Source: Micromonospora sp. KC606 (GTDB taxonomy: Bacteria > Actinomycetota > Actinomycetes > Mycobacteriales > Micromonosporaceae). From it: a stretch of DNA of 64,000 bases. The stretch spans positions 1-64,000 of the forward strand of contig NZ_SMKN01000004.1 in NCBI RefSeq assembly GCF_004348675.1, written 5' to 3'. Shown here one piece after another: positions 16,545 to 25,455 of the stretch; the first letter of the stretch is position 1, and each line of letters opens with the position of its first letter. The position numbers and the translations under genes are program-made. The notes beneath the pieces were generated by a model that was not told where the DNA came from, did no database searches, and saw nothing but the letters and a program-made list of their open reading frames with translations.

Positions 16545-17311
16545 GCGGGCACCGCCAGCCGGCGCAGGGCGTCGGTCACCGACCGCGGGTCCGGGTCGTC
16601 AATCTCGCCGGCGATCCGGCCGTCGGCCAGCACGACCACCCGGTCGGCGTACGCCGCGGCGCTCGGATCATGGGTGACCATCACGACGGTGTGACCGAAC
16701 TGCCGGACGGACCGGCGCAGCAGTTCGAGCACCTCCGCGCCGGTCCGGGAGTCCAGAGCACCGGTCGGTTCGTCGGCGAAGACCACGTCGGGCTCGGCGA
16801 CCAGCGCACGGGCCAGCGCCACGCGCTGCTGCTGCCCGCCGGACAGCTCGCTGGGCCGGTGACCCAGCCGGTCACCCAGGCCCAGCACGGTGACGAGGTC
16901 GTCGAAGCGGGCCGGGTCCGGCCGTCGCCCGGCCAGGTCGAGCGGAAGCGTGATGTTCTGCCGCGCGGTCAGCTGCGGCAGGAGGTTGAACGACTGGAAG
17001 ACGAACCCGATCCGCTCCCGGCGAACCCGGGTGAGCACCCGGTCGGGCAGGACCGTCAGGTCCGTGCCGCCGAGCAGCGCCTGCCCCGACGTGGCCTGGT
17101 CGAGCCCGGCCAGACAGTGCATGAGCGTGGACTTCCCGGACCCGGACGGGCCCATGATGGCGGTGAACCGGGCTTGGGCAAAACTGACCGTGACGCCATC
17201 CAGCGCCCGCACCGCCGTCTCCCCGCTGCCGTACACCTTCACCAGATCGACCGCGGCGACGGCGCTGCCGGGCCGGACCGGGGATATATTCTTGAATGGT
17301 TCGGTCTGCAC
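16541..17311 (-). CDS. ABC transporter ATPase (LolD/MacB type)
   Basis: Protein of 256 aa with Walker [11 protein letters not shown]-loop [17 protein letters not shown], signature [15 protein letters not shown], Walker [14 protein letters not shown] and the switch His (VTHDPSA). This is the usual partner of FtsX-like permeases. I chose the GTG at 17311 because GGAGG lies 5 bases before it. It forms an operon with the permease and is divergent from the histidine kinase gene, a layout typical of BceRS/BceAB-like modules. Confidence 0.93.
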   Translation of the reverse strand: MQTEPFKNISPVRPGSAVAAVDLVKVYGSGETAVRALDGVTVSFAQARFTAIMGPSGSGKSTLMHCLAGLDQATSGQALLGGTDLTVLPDRVLTRVRRERIGFVFQSFNLLPQLTARQNITLPLDLAGRRPDPARFDDLVTVLGLGDRLGHRPSELSGGQQQRVALARALVAEPDVVFADEPTGALDSRTGAEVLELLRRSVRQFGHTVVMVTHDPSAAAYADRVVVLADGRIAGEIDDPDPRSVTDALRRLAVPA

Positions 17312-17456
17312 TATTCCTCCACGTTCTCGGAGTGTTCGCCAGTAGCCTGCCGGCCGATGCGCCGCACCCACATCCGCCAGTGGTCAGGACCCGGCCCGTC
17401 CCCCTCTGCCTTTTGGCTGATCCGCAAGCCGACGCACGATGTACGCTGACCCGGCG

Positions 17457-18671
17457 ATGGCACGTGACGACGGCAGGACCTGGCTGTTCTGGCTGACCCG
17501 ACTGGTGATGCTGCTGGTCGGCGCGGCTCTGATTCGGCACGACGTCGAGCAGCCGCTGACGCTGACGCCCGCCTCCGTGCTGCTCGCCGCGGCCGCCACC
17601 CTGGTGTGGGTGCCGCGCCACCAGCACCACGCCCGGCGCCTGACGACCTCGGCCCTGCTGCTGTTCGCCGGCTCGCTGGCGGTCACCGCGCTCTCGCTAC
17701 TGCCCGGCCTGCGGGGGCTGGACGGCTACTGGGGTGGCGCCGAGGAACTGGGTCTCCTGCTGTCCCTGCTCGTGGTGACCCGCCGAGGGGCCGGGCGGCT
17801 CACGCTGGTGGCGGTCGTCGCCGGCGTGGCGGCAATCGCGGCCCAGCCGCTGCGGATCGTGCCCAAACTGGAGCTGCCGGACCCCTTCCACCACAGCGTC
17901 GACTACGGCGTGATCGCCGCAGCCGTGGTCGGCGTGGGCAGCTACCTGCGTTCCCTGGACACCGAGCGCAAACGCCGACTCTCCGACGTGCTCCTCCACC
18001 AGCGGGCAGAGTTCGCGCGCGACCTGCACGATTTCATCGCCCACCACGTCACCGGCATCGTCGTGCAGGCCCAGGGCGCTCGTCTGATCGTCCAGCAGGA
18101 CCCGGAGCGGGCCGTCCAGGCGTTGACCCACATCGAACAGGCCGGCGCGGAAACCATGACGGCCATGCGGCGGATGGTCGGCGTGCTGCGCAGCTACGAC
18201 GACGGGCACCGCCCCGACACCGCCAGCCAGGACGACAACCAGGTGACGCCGATCACCCCGCTGGCCCGCACCGCAGACCTGGCCCCGCTGCTCGAACGGT
18301 TCACCGCCTCGGGCGGCCCGCCGGTCCGGCTACACCTGGACGGGACACTGGACGGGCTTCCGGCGGACGCCGACTCCTCCGCCTACCGGATCATCCTGGA
18401 GGCGCTGACCAATGTACGCCGGCACGCCCCCGACGCCAGCGCGGTCGACGTGTCCCTGCACCGCACCCCGGACTGGCTCCTGGTGCAGGTCACCGACGAC
18501 GCCCCGACGGCGACGTCGCGCCGGCCCGGACGGAAGCCCGGCGGTTTCGGCCTCATCGGGCTCACCGAGCGGGCCAGGGCGCTCGGCGGCCGGCTCCACG
18601 CCGGGCCGGGCACGACGGGAGGGTGGACCGTGGAGGCAGCGTTGCCGCTGCACACCCGGCCGGGCACATGA
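17457..18671 (+). CDS. Sensor histidine kinase (DesK/NarX-like, HisKA_3)
   Basis: Protein of about 404 aa: four or five hydrophobic segments in residues 10-160, a short coiled segment, then the phospho-acceptor box ARDLHDFIAHHVTGIVVQAQ and an HATPase domain (AYRIILEALTNVRRHAP, GFGLIGLTERARALGG). The start is uncertain: an ATG at 17439 is also in frame and neither has a good ribosome site. It overlaps the response regulator by 4 bases. Its position beside an FtsX-type transporter suggests that it controls, or is controlled by, that transporter. Confidence 0.92.
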   Translation: MARDDGRTWLFWLTRLVMLLVGAALIRHDVEQPLTLTPASVLLAAAATLVWVPRHQHHARRLTTSALLLFAGSLAVTALSLLPGLRGLDGYWGGAEELGLLLSLLVVTRRGAGRLTLVAVVAGVAAIAAQPLRIVPKLELPDPFHHSVDYGVIAAAVVGVGSYLRSLDTERKRRLSDVLLHQRAEFARDLHDFIAHHVTGIVVQAQGARLIVQQDPERAVQALTHIEQAGAETMTAMRRMVGVLRSYDDGHRPDTASQDDNQVTPITPLARTADLAPLLERFTASGGPPVRLHLDGTLDGLPADADSSAYRIILEALTNVRRHAPDASAVDVSLHRTPDWLLVQVTDDAPTATSRRPGRKPGGFGLIGLTERARALGGRLHAGPGTTGGWTVEAALPLHTRPGT

Positions 18672-19312
18672 CCATCCGGGTACTGGTCGCCGACGACCAG
18701 GCGATGGTCCGCACCGGCTTCGGCATGATCATCAGTGCCCAGCCGGACATGGAACTCGTCGGCGAGGCCGCCGACGGCGTCGAGGCCGTCGCCCTCGCCC
18801 GCAAGTTGCGCCCCGACGTGGCACTGCTGGACATCCGCATGCCACGCATGGACGGACTCGACGCGCTGCGGCTGCTCACCGGCCCCGGCGTCGCCGACCC
18901 GATCCGGGTCGTCGTGGTCACCACCTTCGACCTCGACGAGTACGTCCACACCGCGCTGCGCCACGGGGCGTGCGGCTTCCTCCTCAAGGACTCGGGCCCG
19001 GCGTTGCTCGTCGAGGCGATCCGCGCGGCCGCATCCGGCGACGCCATGATCAGCCCATCGATCACCGTACGGCTGCTCGCCCACGTCAACCGGTCCACGC
19101 TGGGCAACCGTGACACCGGCACGCTGTCGCCCCGCGAACTCGACGTGGTGAAACTCGTCGCCCGCGGCATGACCAACGCCGAGATCGCCGCACAGCTGTT
19201 CATCTCCATCGGCACAGTCAAGACACATCTTGCCAGCGTGCAGGCCAAGCTACCGGCCCGAAACCGAGTGGAGATCGCCGCGTGGGCGTGGGAGCGGCAT
19301 CTCGTCGGGTAG
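18668..19312 (+). CDS. NarL/LuxR-family response regulator
   Basis: Protein of 214 aa with a receiver domain (acidic pair DD, phospho-Asp in ALLDIRMPRMDG, Thr in VTTFDLDEY, Lys in FLLKD) and a C-terminal LuxR helix-turn-helix (LSPRELDVVKLVARGMTNAEIAAQLFISIGTVKTHLASV). It is the partner of the kinase encoded just before it (ATGA overlap). The likely target is the divergent ABC operon. Confidence 0.95.
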   Translation: MTIRVLVADDQAMVRTGFGMIISAQPDMELVGEAADGVEAVALARKLRPDVALLDIRMPRMDGLDALRLLTGPGVADPIRVVVVTTFDLDEYVHTALRHGACGFLLKDSGPALLVEAIRAAASGDAMISPSITVRLLAHVNRSTLGNRDTGTLSPRELDVVKLVARGMTNAEIAAQLFISIGTVKTHLASVQAKLPARNRVEIAAWAWERHLVG

Positions 19313-19426
19313 CCGGGTGGCCCGAGACCTCGATCCGGCGTCACGTCCCCTCGTGCGGTGGCTCGCCCGCCCACAGGCTGTTCGTCTCCGGCAGGGTCCG
19401 GCGCGCTGCCCGTTCCGCCTTGGCGG

Positions 19427-20269
19427 TCAGCTGCTCGGGACGCCGGCCCGGGGCACCGCGACGGTCATCCGGACCGCGGTGGTCAGGGTCAGCCCGCCGC
19501 CCGGCACCCGAGCGGGCTCGAGGGCCCGGGCCGCGTCGGCGGTCGCGGCGTCGAGACGGTCGGCCGGGATGTGCCGCAGCAGCGCGCGTCCGCCGTGCGA
19601 CCACATCCACTCCGTCCAGTGGTCGATGTCGCGAAACCGGCTCTCGACCCGGTGTTCGCCGATGGTGGCGACGGTGAGTCCGACGGCGGCCAGGGTCGCG
19701 GTGATCGCCTGCTGGTCGGCGAACGGGTCGGCCGCCGGCGCCGGGCGCTGCCAGTCCGGTGGCAGGTGCGCGGCCAGGGCGTCCATGGCAGCCACGAAGG
19801 CCGGATCATGGGCGGCGAAGGTGCTGATCGCCAACCGGCCGGAGGGCCGCAGTAACCGCCCGTACGCCCGCAGGGCCTGCTCGGGCTCGGGCAGCAGGAA
19901 GACGACCAGCCCAGCCAGGACCGCGTCGAAGCTGCCGGGCGGGAAGTCGGGCCGTTGGGCGTCGCCGACCCGGACGTCGACGTGGGTCAGGCCGGCGCGC
20001 GTGACGTCCTCGGCGGTGAGCGCGACCATGGCCGGCGCCAGGTCGATGCCCGTGACACGACCGGTCGGGCCGGTGGCGTCCGCCGCCGGGAAGAGGACGG
20101 CTCCCCGGCCGCACCCGACGTCGAGCACTCGGTCACCGGGTCGGATGCCGGCACGGCGGACGAGTTCGGCGCCGAACGGACCGAAGAAGGACACGCCGGT
20201 TCGGTCGTAGTGCGCAGCGGCCTGTTCGAACACCTCGGCGGCCGAGTTCGGCTGAACACTGCTCGTCAT
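19427..20269 (-). CDS. SAM-dependent methyltransferase (class I)
   Basis: Protein of 280 aa with Rossmann motif I VLDVGCGRGAVLF, an acidic residue at the end of strand 2 (VTGIDLAPAM), motif DVRVGDAQRPDFPPGSFDAVLAGLVVFLLPEPEQALRAYGRLLRPSGRLAISTF. This is the UbiE/Methyltransf_11 style. The substrate is unknown and the gene stands alone. I chose the ATG at 20269 because GGGGAG lies 6 bases before it; an ATG at 20287 is the alternative. Confidence 0.9.
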   Translation of the reverse strand: MTSSVQPNSAAEVFEQAAAHYDRTGVSFFGPFGAELVRRAGIRPGDRVLDVGCGRGAVLFPAADATGPTGRVTGIDLAPAMVALTAEDVTRAGLTHVDVRVGDAQRPDFPPGSFDAVLAGLVVFLLPEPEQALRAYGRLLRPSGRLAISTFAAHDPAFVAAMDALAAHLPPDWQRPAPAADPFADQQAITATLAAVGLTVATIGEHRVESRFRDIDHWTEWMWSHGGRALLRHIPADRLDAATADAARALEPARVPGGGLTLTTAVRMTVAVPRAGVPSS

Positions 20270-20731
20270 CGACGCTCCCCTGCTCATGGTCGCGCCCGCC
20301 GGGCCGCCGCCGGTCGCGGACCGGCCACCCTCGGGTCGACTGCTGCGGCTCCGGAAACTGGTCATGAAAATCCTACCCGGTACTGCCGGGTGCTCCTCGG
20401 ACGAGCAGGACGGGCGTCCGGTGGCGGCGCGGGCTGAGGTGAACGAATGATGGCACCGCCCGGTGGGGCGGCGCCATCATCGGGAGGTGGGTCGAACGAC
20501 CTCCACGGTGGACCGGTGGGGCTGACTCGTCGCTACGGGCTGACGCAGCGGGGTGACCGACGGGCTGGTCGGCGGCGTCGTGGTCGTGGGTGGGCTGGTG
20601 GGCGCACCGGGCGGCGTGAGCGGGCACAACGCACGGAGCGCGACCGTCGTCACGACCGCCGCCCGCCTCAACAGCCGACGCGGACGAACCGTGGGCCGGT
20701 CGCGCACGGGCCGCCGCCGGCCCGGGGGTGG
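20270..20731. other. 460-bp gap between methyltransferase and galactanase genes
   Basis: I see no convincing gene. A possible minus-strand reading frame at 20477-20707 (GTG start, Arg-rich opening, weak hydrophobic stretch, then a Pro/Thr-rich tail) is too low in complexity to call. A GC hairpin follows the galactanase stop and is listed separately. Confidence 0.5.
20708..20723 (-). terminator. GC hairpin after the galactanase gene
   Basis: GGGCC-N6-GGCCC, 9 bases beyond the stop codon on the minus strand. The short stem without a U-tract gives only weak support. Confidence 0.35.
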
Positions 20732-22231
20732 CTACGGCAGCCAGCGGATGTTGGGGTTGAGGCGGCCGTTGCGGTCGAAGACCGCCATGTTGTCCCACTC
20801 GTTGCCGGAGTTGTTGATGTCAGTGGGGTTCCAGCCGTTGCCGGGCACCGCGTACCAGGTGGGCTCCCAGTAGAAGATGCCGATGGCGCCGGCGTTGCGT
20901 GCGGTGGTCTGCACCGCGGCGAAGTTGGCCTGTTGCCCGGCCGGCGTGGTCGCGTAGCCCGAGCAGCCGCTGGTGACCACGTTTTGGGTGCTGTCGGCGT
21001 TGGCCGTGGTGTACGGGTACGCGGTCTCGGCGATGATGACCGGCTTGCCGTACCGGGACCGCATGTCGGACACCACGTTGGCCATGTTCGACAGGCTGCC
21101 GTGCCAGAAGCAGTAGTACGACAGTGCGGTGATGTCCCACTGGACGCTCTGGGCCCGGATGCCGTCGTAGAACCACCGGGCGCCGTCCTCCACCCTCGCG
21201 GTGTGGATCACCACCTGGGTGCCGCTGTTACACGCCTTCGTCGCGTTGTACCCGGCCTTGAGCAACCGCCCCAGGTTGGTGAAGTTGCTGTTGACCACCC
21301 GGCCGTCATCCCACAACATCCCCGTGTTGATCTCGTTACCGATCTGCACACTGTCCGGCACGGTGCCCTGCGCCTTCAGACTGGTGCACACGTCGTACGT
21401 GTAGTCGTAGACGTCCGTGGTCAACTGGTTGATCCCGTGGCTGGCCCACGCCGCCGGCTTGAACTGCTTACCCGGATCCGCCCACGTGTCCGAGTAGTGG
21501 AAGTCCACCATCAGCTTCAGGCCCTTGGCCTTCACCGTCCGGGCGTACTGCAACACCTTGTCCTTGTTGTTGTAGCCACTACGTGGGTTGTTCCAGATCC
21601 GCAACCGCACATAGTTGACGCCCACGCTCTTGAGAATGTCCAACGCGTCGCCCTGGGTACCGTCGGCGTAGTAGTGCCGCGCGCCCAGATCGAGGGCCCG
21701 CTGCCCGGTCGACACGTCCGCACCCTGCATGATCGAGGTGTCGCCGCCGTCGGTCGTGGTGACCTCGAGGTAGTCGATGTTCGCGAGCCCACCGGCGGTC
21801 GTCGCGGCCAGCCGCACGGTGTTGGTTCCCGCGGCCAGCTGGACGCTCAGGCTTTTGGTCGCCCAACTGCTCCACGCGCCGGTGGCCTCGAACCCGAGCC
21901 CGGTCTGCACCGGCGCGCCATTGACACTGACATCCGCCGGCCGGCTCGCCGTGGTGCCGTTGGCGAACCGGACAGCCAGGTTCGCGGCGCCCGCCGCGGG
22001 AGCGTTCACCGTGAACGTGACAGCGGCGCCGACGGCGTTGGGCGTGTCGCAGAAGCCGCTGCCGGAGTAGCCGGAGTGGTTGGAGGCGACGGTGCCACCG
22101 CACACCGCGGGTGATGACTCCGCCTCGTAGCGGCTCGTCGCGGCGTGCGCGCTGAGCGCCAACACGACAGCGGTGCCGGACAGAGCCGTTGTCACCGCCA
22201 TGACTGCCGAAATTCTCGTCAACGGCTTCAT
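20732..22231 (-). CDS. Secreted GH53 arabinogalactan endo-beta-1,4-galactanase with N-terminal CBM
   Basis: Protein of 499 aa. A signal peptide (MKPLTRISAVMAVTTALSGTAVVLALSAHA) is followed by a CBM6/CBM35-like beta-sandwich at residues about 33-155 (YEAESSPAVCGGTVASNHSGYSG... IDYLEV) and a GH53 TIM barrel from about 165 (IMQGADVSTGQRALDLG). The acid/base Glu lies in QIGNEINTGMLW and the nucleophile Glu in PVIIAETAYPY; FHYSDTWADPGKQ is typical of the family. It would cut beta-1,4-galactan side chains of pectin RG-I outside the cell. The start has an AGGGAGC ribosome site. It stands next to a PaaX-like regulator and upstream of the pectin locus. Confidence 0.95.
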   Translation of the reverse strand: MKPLTRISAVMAVTTALSGTAVVLALSAHAATSRYEAESSPAVCGGTVASNHSGYSGSGFCDTPNAVGAAVTFTVNAPAAGAANLAVRFANGTTASRPADVSVNGAPVQTGLGFEATGAWSSWATKSLSVQLAAGTNTVRLAATTAGGLANIDYLEVTTTDGGDTSIMQGADVSTGQRALDLGARHYYADGTQGDALDILKSVGVNYVRLRIWNNPRSGYNNKDKVLQYARTVKAKGLKLMVDFHYSDTWADPGKQFKPAAWASHGINQLTTDVYDYTYDVCTSLKAQGTVPDSVQIGNEINTGMLWDDGRVVNSNFTNLGRLLKAGYNATKACNSGTQVVIHTARVEDGARWFYDGIRAQSVQWDITALSYYCFWHGSLSNMANVVSDMRSRYGKPVIIAETAYPYTTANADSTQNVVTSGCSGYATTPAGQQANFAAVQTTARNAGAIGIFYWEPTWYAVPGNGWNPTDINNSGNEWDNMAVFDRNGRLNPNIRWLP

Positions 22232-22429
22232 CGATGCTCCCTGGAGGTGTCCATGGCGAGGTCCGTTCTCGGGGTCAAGGGGTCCCCGCCCGCGGCGCGA
22301 CGGCCGGGGCGGGTGGCCGGCATCCGGGGGGTGACGGAACAGCCACGCCGATGCAGCCGATCGCCGTCGAGCCAGATGCCTGCCGTGAGCCGTGGCACGA
22401 GGCGCTTCCGGTGGGTGGCCCTGACGGCC

Positions 22430-22495
22430 ACAGGTATCACATATCCTGTCCGGCGGACGTGCGACTGTCAATCGACGGATGTCCACATGATGTGG
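22430..22495 (-). promoter_or_regulatory. Galactanase promoter with palindromic sites
   Basis: On the minus strand a TTGACA (22466-22471), a 17-nt spacer and CAGGAT (22443-22448) make a plausible vegetative promoter about 200 nt before the start codon. Just upstream is a perfect 13-nt palindrome CCACATGATGTGG (22483-22495). Over the -10 lies an inverted repeat ACAGG-N10-CCTGT (22430-22449). Either could be a regulator site. Confidence 0.5.
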
Positions 22496-22619
22496 TCGGC
22501 GGCCAGCCGCACAACGGCTCGGCGGCGAGACGCCAGCACCGTGGCCGGCGCTGGCGTGGGTCACCCCGGCACCACCAGAGCGACGTCGAACCCGTCGGGC
22601 CGTACGCGGCGGACGCGGG

Positions 22620-23597
22620 TCAGAGCCGCGCGAGGGCCGCCGCGCTTCCGAGGGCCCCGGCCCGCAACTCGGCGACGGTGTGCGCCCGGATCTCAGGGTG
22701 CGGTCCGTCGGCGACCCGGGCGGCGACGGCTCGTACGTGCTCCTGAGCCGGTTCGGCCAGCCCGTCGTACACCGCCACGAACAACTCCCGGGCGCGGGCG
22801 CGCGGCCAACCGGACGGCATCAGTTCGACCGGGAGCAGGGGGTCGAGCACCGGAAAGCGGCGGTAGGTGTCCATCACCTCGGTGCGGGCGCGCACCGCCC
22901 TGGCGCCGGTGACCCTGCCGGCGGCCATCCGGGGCAACAGGGCGGCCCAGCGCCGGATGAAGGTTCGGTACCGCGCGGCGATGCCCGCGACATCCCAGGC
23001 GTCGACCGGGCTGCGGGAGGTCTCCGTCTCCAGTTCGACGTGCCGCGCGCGGAACACGCTCATCGTGCCGAGCGCCACCGCTGCCAGCGCGGCACGCGCC
23101 TCCGCCGTCATCGCGTGCGGCGACACCCAGACCCCGTCGTAGAGCGGGGCGTATCCCCGCCACCGCAGGCCATCCCGGAGCGCGCGCCGCTGGGCGCCCT
23201 CCTCCTGCGGAATGGAGAAGGCGACCAGGGTCCACGCCCCGTCCCAGCACTCAGGATCCGCGGCGAACGCCGCGATCTCGCCACCTCCGACCGAGAGGTT
23301 GGCGGCGGCGGGTTGCGTCAGCCGGTACGAACTGTGTCGCCCCTGCCGACTACCTTCGAGCACCCCCCGCCGGGCCAGCCTGCTGATGGCCGTGCGAGCG
23401 GCGCCACTGGTCACGCCGAACTCGCCGAGCAGGGCCACGATCGCCGCGGAGGGCAACCAGGCGCGGGCGCTCACGGTGTAGTCCGCGATCAGGGTCACCG
23501 CCAGCCCCTGGGGTGAGCCCGCCTGCCGGCGTGGCAGCCGCACCGATCCGGCAGGCACGTCGGGGAAGATCTCCTCGATGTCGAAGGGACTGACCAC
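22620..23597 (-). CDS. PaaX-family transcriptional regulator
   Basis: Protein of about 325 aa with the PaaX plan: an N-terminal winged helix (LTLIADY-like opening at VTLIADYTVSARAWLPSAAIVALLGEFGVTSGAARTAISRLARRGVLEGSRQGRHSSYRLT), a central domain (CWDGAWTLVAFSIPQEEGAQRRALRDGLRWRGYAPLYDGVWVSP) and the C-terminal PaaX domain. PaaX proteins are usually repressors released by a CoA thioester, yet no phenylacetate genes are near. I chose the GTG at 23597 because GGAG lies 8 bases before it; ATGs at 23618 and 23693 have no ribosome site. It may control the galactanase or the divergent sugar importer. Confidence 0.85.
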   Translation of the reverse strand: MVSPFDIEEIFPDVPAGSVRLPRRQAGSPQGLAVTLIADYTVSARAWLPSAAIVALLGEFGVTSGAARTAISRLARRGVLEGSRQGRHSSYRLTQPAAANLSVGGGEIAAFAADPECWDGAWTLVAFSIPQEEGAQRRALRDGLRWRGYAPLYDGVWVSPHAMTAEARAALAAVALGTMSVFRARHVELETETSRSPVDAWDVAGIAARYRTFIRRWAALLPRMAAGRVTGARAVRARTEVMDTYRRFPVLDPLLPVELMPSGWPRARARELFVAVYDGLAEPAQEHVRAVAARVADGPHPEIRAHTVAELRAGALGSAAALARL

Positions 23598-24178
23598 GGC
23601 GCACACTCCGGCGGGCATCGGGGGCACAGGGTGGCACTGACTGTAGTAGGCAGGGTCGCCTCGCGGCACGGCAGTCTCATTAGGATCGACCATTGTCGAA
23701 GCCGGCGACGCGGACGCATCTCCACGGCACTCCCCCGGGCCACTGCTCGCATCGACCAGGCTCTTGACGCCGGTCCCGCAGGCGTGGCACTTTCAGATCA
23801 CCAGCACATAGAGAACGATGCCTGTTCACCCACGTCGGTAACCGCTATGGTGTGCGCGCCGCGTACGCCGAAGGAGACCACATGACGGCATAGACCCTGG
23901 CCGGCCAAACCTACTGAGGCCGGTCAGCGAAATCCGGCCGCGGCTTCAGGATTCGCACCGCGAGTCGTCGAACGCACCCTCGTCAGTTGCTTTCGCTCGA
24001 CCGCGGAGCGCTGGGGCACACCCGGCCGGGGCCGTCCCGCGTGGAGCACCTTCGGCCACGCGCGCGTCGAGGAGGACGCGGGTCGCCGACCGGGCAGCTC
24101 GTCAGGGCGACAGAGGTCCACGGCACACCGCCACGGAGCGCCGGACGGGCGCACCGCTTATAGCAGACGGAGGACCAG
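23598..24178. other. 580-bp divergent intergenic region before the sugar importer
   Basis: I see no full gene. It is less GC-rich than its surroundings around 23,640-23,850. It contains a possible minigene and hairpin (listed separately), and a TTATAG-like element at 24158-24164 about 15 nt before the importer start. Confidence 0.5.
23871..23927 (+). promoter_or_regulatory. Possible leader minigene and hairpin
   Basis: A good ribosome site (AAGGAGA, 23871-23877) precedes ATG ACG GCA TAG (23882-23893), a three-codon open frame. Four bases later comes a hairpin with 10-nt arms (23897-23906 and 23918-23927, one G-T pair) and an 11-nt loop. This looks like a short leader plus attenuator ahead of the importer operon, or the relic of a longer gene. 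Confidence 0.35.
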
Positions 24179-25453
24179 ATGCATTTTTTGAAACGATTCA
24201 TAACTGTCGCGGCCGTTGCGTCACTAGCACTGACCGGGGCTGCCTGTGGTGACGACGGGGGCGACTCGACCGAATCCGGTCCCGTCACCTTGCGGTACTC
24301 ATGGTGGGGCAACGCCGACCGTGCCGCGATGATGCAGAAGGCGATCGACCTCTTCCAGACCAAGAACCCGAACATCAAGATTACGCCCAGCTTCCAGGAG
24401 TACGAGGCGTACTGGCAGAAGATGGCGACGGAGACCGCCGGCAACAACGCGCCCGACGTTTTCCAGATGGACTTCTCCTACCTGCGCGAGTACGCCGACC
24501 GCAACGCCCTGAACGACCTGAAGAAGCAGGAGGGCGACGCACTCAAGCTCGACGACCTCCTCGAAGGACTCAAGGGCGCGGGCGAGGTCAACGGCGGCCT
24601 GTACGGCGTACCGGTGGGTGGCAACACCTGGGGTTACATGTACAACCCGGCGGTGCTCGCGCAGGCCGGCGTGCCGGAGCCGAAACCCGGCTGGACCTGG
24701 AACGACTATCGGGCCTCGCTCGCGAGGATCACCCAGGCCACCAAGGGCAAGGTCCACGGCGCGGCCAACTACATCGGCAGCTACTACAACCTGGAGTTGC
24801 AGCTGCGGCAGGAGGGCGGGCTGCTGTACACGGAGGACGGCAAGATCGGCTTCGACAAGGCCCGGCTGGCGAAGTTCTTCAACGAGGGCAGGGCCCTCGT
24901 TGACGCCAAGGCCGTGCTGCCGATCGAGAAGAGCGTCCAAATCAAGCCGCAGCACGCGCTGGAGCTCGACCTGATCGCCAGCGAGCTGGGCTGGGACAAC
25001 TTCATGGCCCGGTACGCGGCGAGCACCAAGGCGCAGCTCAGGCTGGGGCCGGTGCCGTCGGACAACCCGAACTCGCAGGGCCAGTACCTCAAGCCCGCCA
25101 TGCTGCTCAGCGTCTCGAAGAAGACCAAGCACGCGGAGGCGTCCGCCAAGCTCATCTCCTTCATGATCAATGACCCCGAGGTCGGCAAGATCTTCGGCGC
25201 CAACCGCGGCCTGCCGGCCACCAACGCGCAGCGCGCCGCGGCCCAGCTGGAGGGCCCGCTCGCCACCGTCGCCGCGTACGAAGAGGGCCTCAAGGACCAG
25301 CTCACCAAGGCGCCGCCCGCGCCGCCCAAGGGCGCCGGCACCCTGGAGCAGGCGTTCATCCGGATCTCCGAGGAACTCCAGTACGGACGGATCAGCGTCG
25401 ACGACGCGGTCAACCAGTTCTTCACCGAGGTCGAAGAGACCCTCGAGTCCTGA
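24179..25453 (+). CDS. Sugar ABC transporter substrate-binding lipoprotein (YesO-like)
   Basis: Protein of 424 aa with a lipoprotein signal (MHFLKRFITVAAVASLALTGAAC, Cys at 23) and the family-1 extracellular solute-binding fold: VTLRYSWWGNADRAAMMQKAIDLFQTKNPNIKITPSFQEYEAYWQKMATETAGNNAPDVFQMD. It binds oligosaccharides outside the membrane and delivers them to the two permeases encoded next. Start: GGAGG 6 bases before the ATG. Codons 4-8 (TTG AAA CGA TTC ATA) are unusually AT-rich for this genome and contain a LacI-like palindrome. Pectic oligosaccharides are the likely cargo by context. Confidence 0.93.
   Translation: MHFLKRFITVAAVASLALTGAACGDDGGDSTESGPVTLRYSWWGNADRAAMMQKAIDLFQTKNPNIKITPSFQEYEAYWQKMATETAGNNAPDVFQMDFSYLREYADRNALNDLKKQEGDALKLDDLLEGLKGAGEVNGGLYGVPVGGNTWGYMYNPAVLAQAGVPEPKPGWTWNDYRASLARITQATKGKVHGAANYIGSYYNLELQLRQEGGLLYTEDGKIGFDKARLAKFFNEGRALVDAKAVLPIEKSVQIKPQHALELDLIASELGWDNFMARYAASTKAQLRLGPVPSDNPNSQGQYLKPAMLLSVSKKTKHAEASAKLISFMINDPEVGKIFGANRGLPATNAQRAAAQLEGPLATVAAYEEGLKDQLTKAPPAPPKGAGTLEQAFIRISEELQYGRISVDDAVNQFFTEVEETLES
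24189..24200. promoter_or_regulatory. LacI-like palindrome inside the start of the binding-protein gene
   Basis: TGAAACGATTCA is a 12-nt near-palindrome (5 of 6 pairs) with the central CG of LacI-family operators. It covers codons 4 to 8 of the importer operon, a roadblock position. Confidence 0.4.
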
Positions 25454-25455
25454 CG

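Noticed and set aside
13431..16694. 1087-codon plus-strand frame
   Set aside because: Antisense to the ABC permease and SRPBCC genes. Low-complexity Gln/Arg/Gly-rich product typical of high-GC shadow frames.
20477..20707. Possible 76-aa secreted Pro/Thr-rich peptide after the galactanase gene
   Set aside because: Weak hydrophobic stretch, no ribosome site, low complexity and overlap with the probable terminator.
23631..23885. 84-codon plus-strand frame ending at the minigene
   Set aside because: No family features, Arg/Ser-rich, and no ribosome site at its GTG.
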